Shown in pieces: positions 18,792 through 27,197 of a stretch of 64,000 nt of DNA. Source of the DNA: an uncultured Corynebacterium sp. (GTDB lineage: Bacteria > Actinomycetota > Actinomycetes > Mycobacteriales > Mycobacteriaceae); NCBI RefSeq assembly GCF_946222835.1, contig NZ_CAMIHD010000006.1, forward strand, positions 53,010 through 117,009, in the 5' to 3' direction. Positions within the stretch are counted from its first letter, which is position 1. Each line of letters starts with the position of its first letter. Made by a program: the position numbers and the translations under genes. The notes under the pieces were generated by a model that did not search any database, had not been told where the DNA came from, and saw only the letters and a list, made by a program, of their open reading frames with translations.

Positions 18792-19841
18792 TTACTCGCA
18801 CTGCTCGCCGGCCAAAATTTCACTCACATACCGTGCAACGGCAGAGACCCTAGAAATTGTTCCCGAGTAATCCATAAAGGTCGGCCCCACTACGCCAAGG
18901 CCACCGAGTGTGGCCACCTCATCGCCGGTGCCAAGGCCGTAGCCCGTGGCTACCACGGAGGCTTGGCGCAGCTGGTCTTCCTCGTTTTCCTCGCCGATGA
19001 CCACAGAAACATTGCCTAGGTCCGGCACGCGGGCAAGCAGCTTGAGGACGACAACCTGCTCCTCCAACGCCTCAATAATCTTGGGCAAACCTTCTGGGAA
19101 CTCGCGGGCCACACGTGTCAGGTTGGAGGCACCGGCCATAATCAGCCGGTCGGAGGGCTGTTCCACCAAGGTCTCGATGAGGGTGGTAGCTACCTTGAGC
19201 ACATGGTGGCGGATATCCAAGGGGGCGTCGTCGACGAGGTGGGCAAGTTCCACGGAGGCATCGGTAAGCGTCTTGCCCACCAAGGCGCTGTTGACAATGT
19301 CGCGCAGGCGGAAGGTCTGGTCCTGGTCGATGATTTCATCGAGCTCCACATTGCGCTGGTCCACGCGGCCGTTATCGGTAATAAGCACCAGCAGCAGGCG
19401 CACCGGGGACAGCGCCACGACCTCGCAATGCTTGACGCGGGAGACCTTGAGGTTGGGCAGCTGGACAACGGCCGCCTGCTTCGTCACCTGTGCCAATAGC
19501 TGCACCGAGCGGCGCAGCACGTCTTCCAAATCAACGCCGCCTTCCAAGAAATTGAGCATGGCGCGGCGCTCCGGGGTTGAAAGCGGCTTGACCTCATGGA
19601 GGGAGTCAACGAAGTGACGGTAGCCCTGCTGGGTGGGCACGCGGCCGGAGCTAGCGTGCTGCTGGGCGATAAGGCCCTGGGACTCCAGCACGGCCATGTC
19701 ATTGCGGATAGTGGCCGAGGAGACGCCCAACTGGTAGCGCTCCAATAGCGACTTTGAGCCGACCGGTTCGTGGGAGGCAATATAGTCCGCCACGATGGCG
19801 CGCAGGACTTCCTTGCGGCGGGCATCGGTTGAGGTAGACAC
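18792..19841 (-). CDS. hrcA: Heat-inducible transcription repressor HrcA
   Basis: The 349-residue protein begins with a winged helix ([36 protein letters not shown]), followed by the recognisable HrcA motif [17 protein letters not shown]. The GAF-like dimer domain includes [17 protein letters not shown]. It represses groE-type heat-shock genes through CIRCE. I do not see a CIRCE element upstream of hrcA itself. The start is GTG at 19841. Confidence 0.96.
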   Translation of the reverse strand: MSTSTDARRKEVLRAIVADYIASHEPVGSKSLLERYQLGVSSATIRNDMAVLESQGLIAQQHASSGRVPTQQGYRHFVDSLHEVKPLSTPERRAMLNFLEGGVDLEDVLRRSVQLLAQVTKQAAVVQLPNLKVSRVKHCEVVALSPVRLLLVLITDNGRVDQRNVELDEIIDQDQTFRLRDIVNSALVGKTLTDASVELAHLVDDAPLDIRHHVLKVATTLIETLVEQPSDRLIMAGASNLTRVAREFPEGLPKIIEALEEQVVVLKLLARVPDLGNVSVVIGEENEEDQLRQASVVATGYGLGTGDEVATLGGLGVVGPTFMDYSGTISRVSAVARYVSEILAGEQCE

Positions 19842-19851
19842 TATGGCGCTC

Positions 19852-20130
19852 CTATTCGCTTCGGCGAATGATAAATTCTTTAAAATTCGGGACGGTGTAC
19901 CGAACTTTACCGTGCTCAGGGGAATAAATGAGTCCTTTGTTTATGAGCTTAGCCCGAACCGGACCAAGAGCCTTATTATCCTTCCCCAGGCGTTCACCAA
20001 TTTCTTTTGTTTCAGCTGAACCATCGCCTAAGGCTGCCATGGCACTGAGATAGTCTCTTTCAGCTGGCGTAGCTCGATCCCAGCGAGCTTGGAAGAAGCT
20101 TGCGCCTGAAGGAACCAGTCCACCAGTCAC
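19852..20130 (-). pseudogene. C-terminal remnant of an AAA-family ATPase
   Basis: The readable 90 residues (FFQARWDRATPAERDYLSAM ... [17 protein letters not shown] ... VRYTVPNF) match the C-terminal winged-helix end of Orc1/Cdc6-like AAA ATPases. Those are about 400 residues and are common in actinobacteria. The P-loop part is missing, and the 109 bases upstream up to hemW show no continuation. It is therefore a truncated remnant. Base composition is more AT-rich than its neighbours, consistent with accessory origin. Confidence 0.65.
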
Positions 20131-20239
20131 GGCAAAAGACTAACAAGAAAATGGCGGAATAACAGGTTTCTCATCGACTGAGTCAAAACTAACTGGTTTG
20201 GTTTCTACTGAACTAAGTCTAAAGGTCTGGGAACGAGGA

Positions 20240-21379
20240 TTAGGTTTCTTCGGCGACGAGGAGATCGGTAATGATGCCATCGGCCAGCAGGCGGCCGGAC
20301 TTGGTGATGCGTACGCGATCGCCGACGCGCTCGAGCAGACCGCGACCGATGAAGCGCTCGAGGGCGGGGGTGGCATGGGCATCGAGCCAGGCCTCCGGGA
20401 TGCCCTCGCGCAGGCGCAGGCCGAGCATGATCTTTTCCATGTGGCGGTCGGCGTCGGTAAGCGTCTCGGTTTCTTTGATGGGCAGCTCTCCGCGGCCAAG
20501 GGCGTCGATATAGCGCGAGGGGTGCTTGACGTTAAAGAAACGCTCGTTGCCCAAGTGCGAGTGGGCACCGGGGCCTGCGCCCCACCAGTTGCCATCCACC
20601 CAATAGATGCGGTTGTGCTCGCACTCGCCGCCCGGCCTGGACCAATTGGAGACCTCGTACCACTCAAATCCTTCCGCCTCGAGGGCGGTTGAAATCATCT
20701 CGTAGCGCCGGGCCAACACGTCCTCATCGGGGGCGGGCAGGATTCCCTTTTTGACCTTGCGCGCCATGCGGGTGCCATCTTCCACGATGAGCGAGTAGGC
20801 GCTGACATGGTCCACGCCGGTCTCCAGCACGCGGTCCAAGGTCTGACGCACATTGTCATCCGTTTCGGTGGGAGTGCCATAAATCATGTCCAGATTGACG
20901 TGTTCGAAGCCGGCGGCACGGGCCTCACGAGCGGCAGCGAACGCGCGGCCTGGGGTGTGCGCGCGCTCAAGCACCTGAAGAACGCCGGAGGACGCGGACT
21001 GCATGCCGAGGCTGATGCGGGTATAGCCGGCGTCGGCAAGCTGGGCAAAGTACTCCGGCGAGGTGGACTCTGGGTTGGATTCCGTGGTGACTTCTGCGCC
21101 TGGGGCTAGGCCAAAGGTGGAACGGACCGTGTCCAGGATGCGGGTAAGCCCCTTGCCGCCCAACAGCGAGGGCGTGCCGCCGCCAATAAATACGGTCTCG
21201 GCCGGCCGTTCCACGCGCGCAGCCGCCAGCTCCAGCTCGTGGTCCAAGGCATCCAGGTAGGGCCCGGTGAGATCGCGCGGGCTGCCGAGCTCGCCTGGGG
21301 TATAGGTATTGAAATCGCAATAGCCACAGCGAGTGGCACAGAAGGGAACGTGGATATACAGCCCGAAGGGTTCAGTCAT
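20240..21379 (-). CDS. hemW: Radical SAM protein HemW (coproporphyrinogen III oxidase-like heme chaperone)
   Basis: The 379-residue protein starts FGLYIHVPFCATRCGYCDFNTY with the CxxxCxxC iron-sulfur cluster ligands at Cys14, 18 and 21. It continues with VFIGGGTPSLL, the ARISLGMQS-type strand (TRISLGMQSAS) and the HemN C-terminal domain. HemW family members bind heme and are thought to deliver it, rather than act as true oxidases. Position before hrcA is the usual actinobacterial order, interrupted here by the ATPase remnant. Confidence 0.92.
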   Translation of the reverse strand: MTEPFGLYIHVPFCATRCGYCDFNTYTPGELGSPRDLTGPYLDALDHELELAAARVERPAETVFIGGGTPSLLGGKGLTRILDTVRSTFGLAPGAEVTTESNPESTSPEYFAQLADAGYTRISLGMQSASSGVLQVLERAHTPGRAFAAAREARAAGFEHVNLDMIYGTPTETDDNVRQTLDRVLETGVDHVSAYSLIVEDGTRMARKVKKGILPAPDEDVLARRYEMISTALEAEGFEWYEVSNWSRPGGECEHNRIYWVDGNWWGAGPGAHSHLGNERFFNVKHPSRYIDALGRGELPIKETETLTDADRHMEKIMLGLRLREGIPEAWLDAHATPALERFIGRGLLERVGDRVRITKSGRLLADGIITDLLVAEET

Positions 21380-21526
21380 GGATAAAACCCTAATAGGCGG
21401 GGAACAAAATGGCTGAAATGGGGGTTATGCATGTAGTATGTTTCCATCTTCCCTAGTAGAAAGGCACCCTCAGTGGAACCTCCCAGTCGATGTCCCTGCC
21501 ACCTTCTAGGCGGTGGGGAGTAAATC

Positions 21527-22921
21527 ATGTTATCGGCTATTTTGATGATCCTGGCTGGCTTCATAGTCATCGGCCTCATCATCGTCGCGAACGCATACTT
21601 CGTGGCCCAAGAATTTTCCTATATGTCCGTGGACCGCACACAGCTGCGGACCCAGGCTGCTGAGGGGGATAAAACAGCGCAACGTGCGCTGGCCATTACT
21701 CAACAGACCTCCTTCATGCTATCCGGAGCGCAGCTCGGCATTACGATTACCGGCCTGCTCATCGGCTATGTGGCCGAGCCCCTCGTCGGCCAAGGACTGG
21801 GCACGCTGCTAGGTGGTGTGGGCGTTCCGGCCGCGGTTTCTGTCACCATAGGCACCATCGCGGCGCTTTTCATCTCTACCATCGCGACGATGCTTTTTGC
21901 GGAGCTCTTCCCCAAGAACTACACCATCGCCGCGCCAATGAAGACGGCGCGCTGGTTGGCTGCCTCCACACAGCTGTACCTGCGGCTTTTTGGCTGGCTT
22001 ATCCGTTTCTTTGAGTACTCTTCCAATGCCATCCTCAAGGTCTTTGGCATCGAACCGGTAGAAGACGTGGACTCTTCTGCTACCGCCGATGACCTAGAAT
22101 CCATCGTGGATTCCTCCCACGAGGCCGGCGATTTAGATGAAAATACCTACATGGTGCTCGACCGCCTGTTGGACTTCCCTGAGCACGACGTGGAACACGC
22201 CATGATTCCGCGCTCCCGCGTGGACGTCATCGATCCGGATACCACCATCGGTGAGGTTCGCGAGATGATGTCGGCCGATCACACCCGCTACCCCATCATC
22301 GATGACGAACATAACCCGGTAGGCGTGGTGCATCTTTTTGATGTCTTAGCAAGCCAGCTACCGGACGCCACCAAGGCCACCAGCATCATGCAAGAAGCCG
22401 TGGTGGTCCCGGAGCTTATGCCGCTGCCTGATGTAGTGGAAGAGCTGCGCGATAGCGACCAGAAGATGGCCTGCGTTATTGATGAATACGGCGGCTTCGT
22501 GGGCATCGTGACCATGGAAGACTTGGCTGAGGAAATCCTGGGCGATGTCACTGATGAGCACGATATCGAAGAAACCGAGGAGATCACCGAACAGGACGAT
22601 TCCCACTGGGTGGTGGATGGCGATACGCCGATTGATGAGATCGAGCGCGCCATCGGTCACGACCTGCCTGAGGGCGACTTTGAGACCGTCGCCGGCCTCA
22701 TCATCGCCCACTCCGGTGCGCTGCCTGAGGTAGGCGAGGAACACACCATCCAGCTCGAAGCCGAGCCAGATGACTGGGTAGACCACGATGAGGCGCCCGT
22801 TCGCTCCATCCGCCTGCGGGTGCAAGAGGTGGACCGCCACGTGCCGTCCGTCCTTGCCATCGAGCTGGTGGAGGATTACTCCGACCACTCCGATGATGAC
22901 GATGAGAAGGAGGATGCATAA
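21527..22921 (+). CDS. CNNM/CorC-type transmembrane protein with CBS pair
   Basis: The 464-residue protein has a DUF21/CNNM domain with four hydrophobic segments. It includes the typical NAYFVAQEFSYMSVDRTQL near residue 25 and SGAQLGITITGLLIGYVAEP. Two CBS domains (DRLLDFPEHDVEHAMIPR, DEYGGFVGIVTMEDLAEEILGDV) and a C-terminal CorC_HlyC domain follow. Relatives mediate Mg/Co transport or resistance and were once annotated as hemolysins. The final ACG-free TAATG junction couples it to the next, paralogous gene. Confidence 0.9.
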   Translation: MLSAILMILAGFIVIGLIIVANAYFVAQEFSYMSVDRTQLRTQAAEGDKTAQRALAITQQTSFMLSGAQLGITITGLLIGYVAEPLVGQGLGTLLGGVGVPAAVSVTIGTIAALFISTIATMLFAELFPKNYTIAAPMKTARWLAASTQLYLRLFGWLIRFFEYSSNAILKVFGIEPVEDVDSSATADDLESIVDSSHEAGDLDENTYMVLDRLLDFPEHDVEHAMIPRSRVDVIDPDTTIGEVREMMSADHTRYPIIDDEHNPVGVVHLFDVLASQLPDATKATSIMQEAVVVPELMPLPDVVEELRDSDQKMACVIDEYGGFVGIVTMEDLAEEILGDVTDEHDIEETEEITEQDDSHWVVDGDTPIDEIERAIGHDLPEGDFETVAGLIIAHSGALPEVGEEHTIQLEAEPDDWVDHDEAPVRSIRLRVQEVDRHVPSVLAIELVEDYSDHSDDDDEKEDA

Positions 22922-23979
22922 TGACTGAATCTTGGTGGTTTAACCTCCTCGTTACCCTGCTCATCATCGCCGCATCCGGCTTCTTTGTGATTATCGAATT
23001 CTCCTTGATGGGCGCTCGCCGCAACCGCTTGGAAGAGGATGCGGAAAACTCCCGCACCGCCCGCGCCGGCCTGCGCTCGCTCAATGAGCTGACCATCATG
23101 CTCGCCGGCGCGCAGCTGGGCATTACCGCCGCTACCTTCGTGCTGGGTGCTGTGACCAAACCGTGGGTGCATCACCTGCTCATGGCACCGCTGGAGGCCG
23201 CAGGCCTACCGCTGGGCATTGCCGACGTCGTCAGCTTCCTCCTCGCACTCTTCGTAGTTACCTTCCTCCACCTCGTTCTAGGTGAGATGGCACCGAAGTC
23301 CTGGGCGATTACCCACCCGGAAACCGCCCTACAAGTCATCGCCGTTCCCGCGCGGGGCTTCGTGTGGATCTTCCGCCCGCTGCTGAAGTGGATAAACATC
23401 ATGGCCAACAAAATGGTGTCCCTGGCTGGCGAAAAGCCCGTCGACCGCGCCGGGGCGGCAGGCTATGATGCCGAGACCCTGCGCACCTTGGTCGAGCACT
23501 CCCGCGAGACCGGTGCTTTGGACGATGACTCCGCCAACCAGATTTCTGATGTCATCGAGCTGGAGAATTCCACCGTTAGCGCCATGGCCCGCGCCCACGG
23601 CTCTGAGGTAGTGCCCCTGCCTTCCGACGCCACCGTGGAAGACCTCCAAGACCTCGTTGTGCGCAAGAACATCATGCGCGTGCTGGTCTTTCCCAAAGAC
23701 TCCCGCGTCCCGCGCGTGGTCCACGTGCGCGATACCCTGCTGGCCGAGCCGAAGGCCCCGGTACTCGAGTTCTCTCGCCCCGCTCTTTCTGTGTCTTCTT
23801 CTACCACCGTGCAAAAGACACTGGACCACATGCGTGCGCGCAATGAACAGCTCGTCATGGTGGGCAAGGCCGATAAGGACAATGCCGTGTGGATCCTTAC
23901 CTGGGATGACATCATGGGCCAGCTGTGGCCGCAGATTACCGAGCAGCTAGACAAGGTCACCCCTCCCCCAGCCGTCTAG
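22921..23979 (+). CDS. CNNM-family membrane protein, second copy
   Basis: The 352-residue product overlaps the previous stop by one base. It has the same opening (ASGFFVIIEFSLMGARRNRLEE) and GAQLGITAATFVLGAV, so it is a paralogue. After the membrane domain it carries a CBS pair with KDNAVWILTWDDIMGQL at the end and lacks the C-terminal CorC_HlyC domain of its partner. Such tandem long/short pairs are common in actinobacteria and probably form a heteromer (inference). Ion specificity unknown. Confidence 0.9.
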   Translation: MTESWWFNLLVTLLIIAASGFFVIIEFSLMGARRNRLEEDAENSRTARAGLRSLNELTIMLAGAQLGITAATFVLGAVTKPWVHHLLMAPLEAAGLPLGIADVVSFLLALFVVTFLHLVLGEMAPKSWAITHPETALQVIAVPARGFVWIFRPLLKWINIMANKMVSLAGEKPVDRAGAAGYDAETLRTLVEHSRETGALDDDSANQISDVIELENSTVSAMARAHGSEVVPLPSDATVEDLQDLVVRKNIMRVLVFPKDSRVPRVVHVRDTLLAEPKAPVLEFSRPALSVSSSTTVQKTLDHMRARNEQLVMVGKADKDNAVWILTWDDIMGQLWPQITEQLDKVTPPPAV

Positions 23980-24068
23980 TTCCTGCCGCGTCCTCGCCCG
24001 CGCCCGCTTCTTTGTGGCCGACGCGGGCTTTACCGTTTTTGCACCCACGTGCAAGGGATGTCGCCCCC

Positions 24069-24150
24069 GACTGTGGATAACTGTGGCCGTAACTTTCCCA
24101 GCCGCCACTTCGCTCACTCGCCTTTCCCTGCAGCCTTGTTATCCACAGTC
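24069..24150. repeat. Inverted pair of consensus DnaA-box sequences
   Basis: GACTGTGGATAAC (24069-24081) and GTTATCCACAGTC (24138-24150) form a perfect 13-base inverted repeat separated by 56 bases. Each arm contains TTATCCACA, the DnaA-box consensus. It lies just upstream of the DUF559-like gene. A similar pair precedes the HNH fragment at 60 kb. Confidence 0.7.
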
Positions 24151-24201
24151 CCGGCCGCCACCTCCTCGCGCCGGCCGGCTTTCTCCCCTTTCGTAGAAGC
24201 C

Positions 24202-25074
24202 ATGACAGCATCACTGACCAATATCGATTCCATCCGCACCAACCACCCGACCTTCTGGACCCAACTGAAAAACGGCACATTCTTCAAACTCGCACCCCGC
24301 ATCGCGGTCCGCCGCGACCACTATCACAGCCTCGACTTTCCCTCCCAGCTTCGCCTGCGCGCCATCGCGGCAGCTCGCAGTGCCTATACTGCCGTTCTCA
24401 TCTCCAAGTCTGCCGCCCGCGTGCATGACCTGTGGGTCATCCCTACTACCAAGGAGAAAATTGAGTTGGCGCTGCCCACCAATACTCTTCCCCGCAAGGA
24501 TCGCCGCGGACCGGAGCGCATCTACCGCAAGGCCGCTTTGCCCGATCCCGTACTCGTGGATGGTGCCCGTTGCGTATCCAAGGCCCGCGCGGTTATCGAC
24601 GTCACCCGCTACCACGGCTTCACCGACGGCCTCATCGCCGCCGACTCGGCTTTGCGTTGGGGCCTCAGCCGGGAAGACCTCAAGGAAGAGTTTGCCCGCA
24701 TGGGCCGGGTGCGCAATAGCCGCATCGTCCGCGCCGTAATCCACCACGCCTCACCTCTTTCCCGCTCTCCCTACGAGTCTTTCGCCCGCACCCTCCTCAT
24801 TGAGGCCGATTTCCCCTGGCCCATGTTCTTCGAGGCGTCGTTCGCCGCGTTGCCCGGCATCACGACCGCCCTATGCATCAACAACGCCTACCTCATCGAC
24901 ATAATCCCTGCGAAGGCGCTTGCCCATCAGCGTGAGCGCCACCGACGTCTGCGCGAGGCCGGCTTCACCGTCCTCTGCTATACCCCTCGGCAGCTCATCG
25001 ACCACCCCACTCTTTTCCTGACCGACCTCATTTCCACCATCACCGCCAGACAAAAGGCCGCGCGTTCTGCCTAA
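24202..25074 (+). CDS. DUF559-like (degenerate nuclease-fold) hypothetical protein
   Basis: I use ATG at 24202 (MTASLTNIDSIRTNHPTFW); the upstream in-frame ATG gives a compositionally odd Pro/Ser leader that spans the DnaA-box repeat. The 290-residue protein has an AbiEi-like N-terminal helical region. Its C-terminal half resembles very-short-patch-repair/DUF559 domains (SPYESFARTLLIEADFP, LIDIIPAKALAHQRERHRRLREAGFTVLCYT). The acidic catalytic residues usual in that fold look degenerate. Similar proteins are scattered in actinobacterial genomes with variable copy number. Function unknown. Confidence 0.7.
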   Translation: MTASLTNIDSIRTNHPTFWTQLKNGTFFKLAPRIAVRRDHYHSLDFPSQLRLRAIAAARSAYTAVLISKSAARVHDLWVIPTTKEKIELALPTNTLPRKDRRGPERIYRKAALPDPVLVDGARCVSKARAVIDVTRYHGFTDGLIAADSALRWGLSREDLKEEFARMGRVRNSRIVRAVIHHASPLSRSPYESFARTLLIEADFPWPMFFEASFAALPGITTALCINNAYLIDIIPAKALAHQRERHRRLREAGFTVLCYTPRQLIDHPTLFLTDLISTITARQKAARSA

Positions 25075-25110
25075 GTCCACGCTTCTTGCCTCCCGCCTTC
25101 CTCTACCCCG

Positions 25111-25172
25111 CCCTTCGCGCTCACCAGCGGCGCTTTCGCCACGGAATCCGCTGCGCTGGTGAGCGCGAAGGG
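25111..25172. repeat. Long inverted repeat between convergent genes
   Basis: A perfect 19-base stem (25111-25129 with 25154-25172) encloses a 24-base loop. No T tract follows on either side. It lies between the DUF559-like gene and the convergent collagen-like gene and could act as a transcription block or RNA-stabilising structure. Confidence 0.6.
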
Positions 25173-25234
25173 AGGGCGATGGCGAATTCCTCGCAAGAGA
25201 ATCCACCGAAACTTCGCCCGTAATAAGGAAGGTC

Positions 25235-25906
25235 TTACTGATTGATGCGCCATGGGACGCTGTTCTTCGGTAGCATGCCGTGGGTGTAGAAGTAGTCAAT
25301 GGTGGACAGGATGCCCAGCACCGTGCCGCCGCCTACGAGTGCAGCCAGGAAAGAGAACCCTGCGACGGAAGACATGTCTGCGTCCTTGCCGTCCTTACCG
25401 TTGATACCATCGCAGCCGTTCTCGCCATCCTTACCATCTACGCCGTCCTGGCCGTCCTTCCCGTCCTGGCCTGGAACAACCGCAGCTTCGGTAGTGGAAG
25501 GCTCGGTGGATTCCTCAGAGGTCGGCTCTTCAGTGGCCGCTTCTTCTGCAGAGATCTCCTCAGTAGAAGTCTCTTCTGCGGACTCGGATGGGGTGGTCTC
25601 TGCAGAGGTAGCATCCTCAGAAGCCGGAGCCTCGGCGGTCTCCTCCGCGCCGTCTACGGCGTACGGAATGATGGACTCGGCGGCGTCTTCTTCCGCGTCG
25701 AGTTCTTCCATCGCCTTATCGCCGGCGTTGTTTTCCTCCAGCAGGTTGCCGTCCTCATCGAATTCGATGCCGTTGAGGCTAACGGTATCGTCGGTGGTCC
25801 TTTCCTCAACGAAGGTGGTGTCGTCGGCGGCGACGGCGCTAATAGAAGAGAAGGTGGCTACGGCCACTGCGCTGGCAATGAGGCGAGAAGTTCGGCGTGC
25901 GCCCAT
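25235..25906 (-). CDS. Secreted collagen-like surface protein
   Basis: ATG at 25906 with an AAGGGAA site gives a 223-residue protein. It has a Sec signal peptide (RLIASAVAVATFSSISAVAA, cleaved near residue 27) and an acidic stalk very rich in Glu, Ser, Thr and Ala (residues 85-145). About ten Gly-x-y triplets of the G-K-D/G-Q-D/G-V-D type follow (146-175). A hydrophobic segment (181-203) precedes a short tail, YFYTHGMLPKNSVPWRINQ. The G-x-y run resembles bacterial collagen-like repeats. Lack of LPXTG means anchoring would be by the C-terminal membrane span. Function unknown; adhesion or a spacer role is inference. Confidence 0.75.
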   Translation of the reverse strand: MGARRTSRLIASAVAVATFSSISAVAADDTTFVEERTTDDTVSLNGIEFDEDGNLLEENNAGDKAMEELDAEEDAAESIIPYAVDGAEETAEAPASEDATSAETTPSESAEETSTEEISAEEAATEEPTSEESTEPSTTEAAVVPGQDGKDGQDGVDGKDGENGCDGINGKDGKDADMSSVAGFSFLAALVGGGTVLGILSTIDYFYTHGMLPKNSVPWRINQ

Positions 25907-26198
25907 GGATGTATTCCCTTGAAGTGTGGTTAAGGAATTCGTGTGCGTGCACCGCGTGTGGATGGAGCTCAATTGCGGTGCTTGCCCGGACGAAAAATAC
26001 CCTACAGCGCAATTAAAGTATTTTCTACACATATTTTAAGGTTGACCCGGCAACAAAAACCTCCTGAATACGGCACATACGTGGGCGAACAGGAATGATA
26101 GAAGCCATACAGAACGGCCGTTAACCTAAAATTTCCCTAAGCATTTACCCACTTTGAGGTATCGAGGGGTTTAAGTCGAGTGGGAAAACTTCAACGGC

Positions 26199-26221
26199 CA
26201 CCGAGAGAGGGATTCTCGGTG
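26199..26221 (-). terminator. Hairpin downstream of the 26.3-26.9 kb gene
   Basis: CACCGAGA (26199-26206) pairs with TCTCGGTG (26214-26221) over a 7-base loop. On the minus strand a short T-rich run follows about 10 bases later. It lies about 44 bases beyond the stop of the unknown gene. The rest of the 25907-26264 gap holds only the promoter region of the collagen-like gene. Confidence 0.5.
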
Positions 26222-26264
26222 ACCGTGAGCATACCCTTGTATAAAACAAGGAAGTCTTAGTGCA

Positions 26265-26945
26265 TTATGCGGTTGTAGCCCGGCGGGCAGCCTCGCGCTT
26301 GGCTCGGACCTTTTCTACCACCGCGGCAATGCGAGCGCGTTCCTCTAGGAACTGTGGCGGGTTATGCCCGCGCATCGTGCGCACATAGGCTGGGTGCGTA
26401 TCGAGCACAGTGTGCTTCCACGCTTGGACCGCAATTAGGGCGGACTCGCCGGTGCGCTTGTACAGGTGCGGCATGGAGACCATATCGAGGTTGCGCGCGA
26501 CGGCATCGGTTTGTGCGAGCACGTACTCGACTACCTCGCGGAGGTAATCCGCTACCGCCTGGGTTCGGCAACGCAGGGATTCAGCCAGCTCGTGTACCAC
26601 GATGGGCTTAGAGATGGGGAATCGCTCGTCCAATAGGCGCGGCGTCAGTTGTTCCGGCTCTTCCACGTCGTTCACGCCGGAAGAAGCAGCGGAAATGGTA
26701 CCGGAGCGCACGCCAGAGACCAAGGCTTGGCGCAGGCCCATCAGTTCGCCCACGCACCTACCAGAATCCACCCGGGCATCTTCGACGATATCGCCTAGCT
26801 CAGCCAGGCAATCCATGCATAGCTCTTCGTCCCAATCCTCGATGGCTTCAATGAGGTGCTCGAGATATTCTGCGACTTCGTCGCCGATATTATAAATTTC
26901 TTGTGTGAGCTCGCGGTGGCGCAGCTCGGCGGCGATTTTGTGCAT
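26265..26945 (-). CDS. Hypothetical helical protein
   Basis: The 226-residue product has a good GGAAGGAG ribosome site before its ATG. It is predicted to be mostly helical: an acidic N-terminal half (EYLEHLIEAIEDWDEELCMDCLAELGDIVEDA), a middle linker, and a basic C-terminus (VVEKVRAKREAARRATTA). No signal peptide, membrane span or known motif is visible. Its promoter region contains a perfect 7-3-7 inverted repeat (26981-26997). I do not recognise a family. Confidence 0.65.
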   Translation of the reverse strand: MHKIAAELRHRELTQEIYNIGDEVAEYLEHLIEAIEDWDEELCMDCLAELGDIVEDARVDSGRCVGELMGLRQALVSGVRSGTISAASSGVNDVEEPEQLTPRLLDERFPISKPIVVHELAESLRCRTQAVADYLREVVEYVLAQTDAVARNLDMVSMPHLYKRTGESALIAVQAWKHTVLDTHPAYVRTMRGHNPPQFLEERARIAAVVEKVRAKREAARRATTA

Positions 26946-26980
26946 TGGCTTCGAGCCACTCCTTCCGCAGTCTCATTTCT

Positions 26981-26997
26981 AACCTCTAGTAGAGGTT
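26981..26997 (-). promoter_or_regulatory. Perfect inverted repeat, candidate operator
   Basis: AACCTCT-AGT-AGAGGTT lies 36-52 bases upstream of the start of the unknown 226-residue gene. It has the size and symmetry of a dimeric repressor site. No regulator is encoded adjacent. Confidence 0.45.
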
Positions 26998-27157
26998 GAG
27001 GTTTGCTGTAACGCTTCACGACTCTATGCCAGATCAGTCGCCGCGGGCGTGCGACACTCCGAAGCCGTTCACAGGTTTATGGCAGGTTCGCCTCTGCTGG
27101 GGTGAGGGTGGTGGGGTGAGCTGCACCGAGGGGCATCGGCAAGCACGGCAAAAAGAA

Positions 27158-27182
27158 ACACCCGAGGGAAATCCTCGGGTGT
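27158..27182 (-). terminator. Intrinsic terminator after the acyl-CoA ligase gene
   Basis: ACACCCGAGG (27158-27167) pairs perfectly with CCTCGGGTGT (27173-27182). On the minus strand it is followed by TTTCTTTTTG. It lies 16 bases after the stop codon. Confidence 0.85.
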
Positions 27183-27197
27183 CCCCGCAGTGTGGTT

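Noticed and set aside
19842..19900. CIRCE element upstream of hrcA
   Set aside because: I looked for TTAGCACTC and its complement at the proper spacing and did not find them here.
24069..24150. Paired DnaA boxes as a chromosomal origin
   Set aside because: Only two boxes are present, with no AT-rich unwinding region and no dnaA, dnaN or rpmH nearby.
25370..25470. Short repeats in the collagen-like gene as a CRISPR-type array
   Set aside because: The repeats are in-frame Gly-x-y codons without regular spacers.
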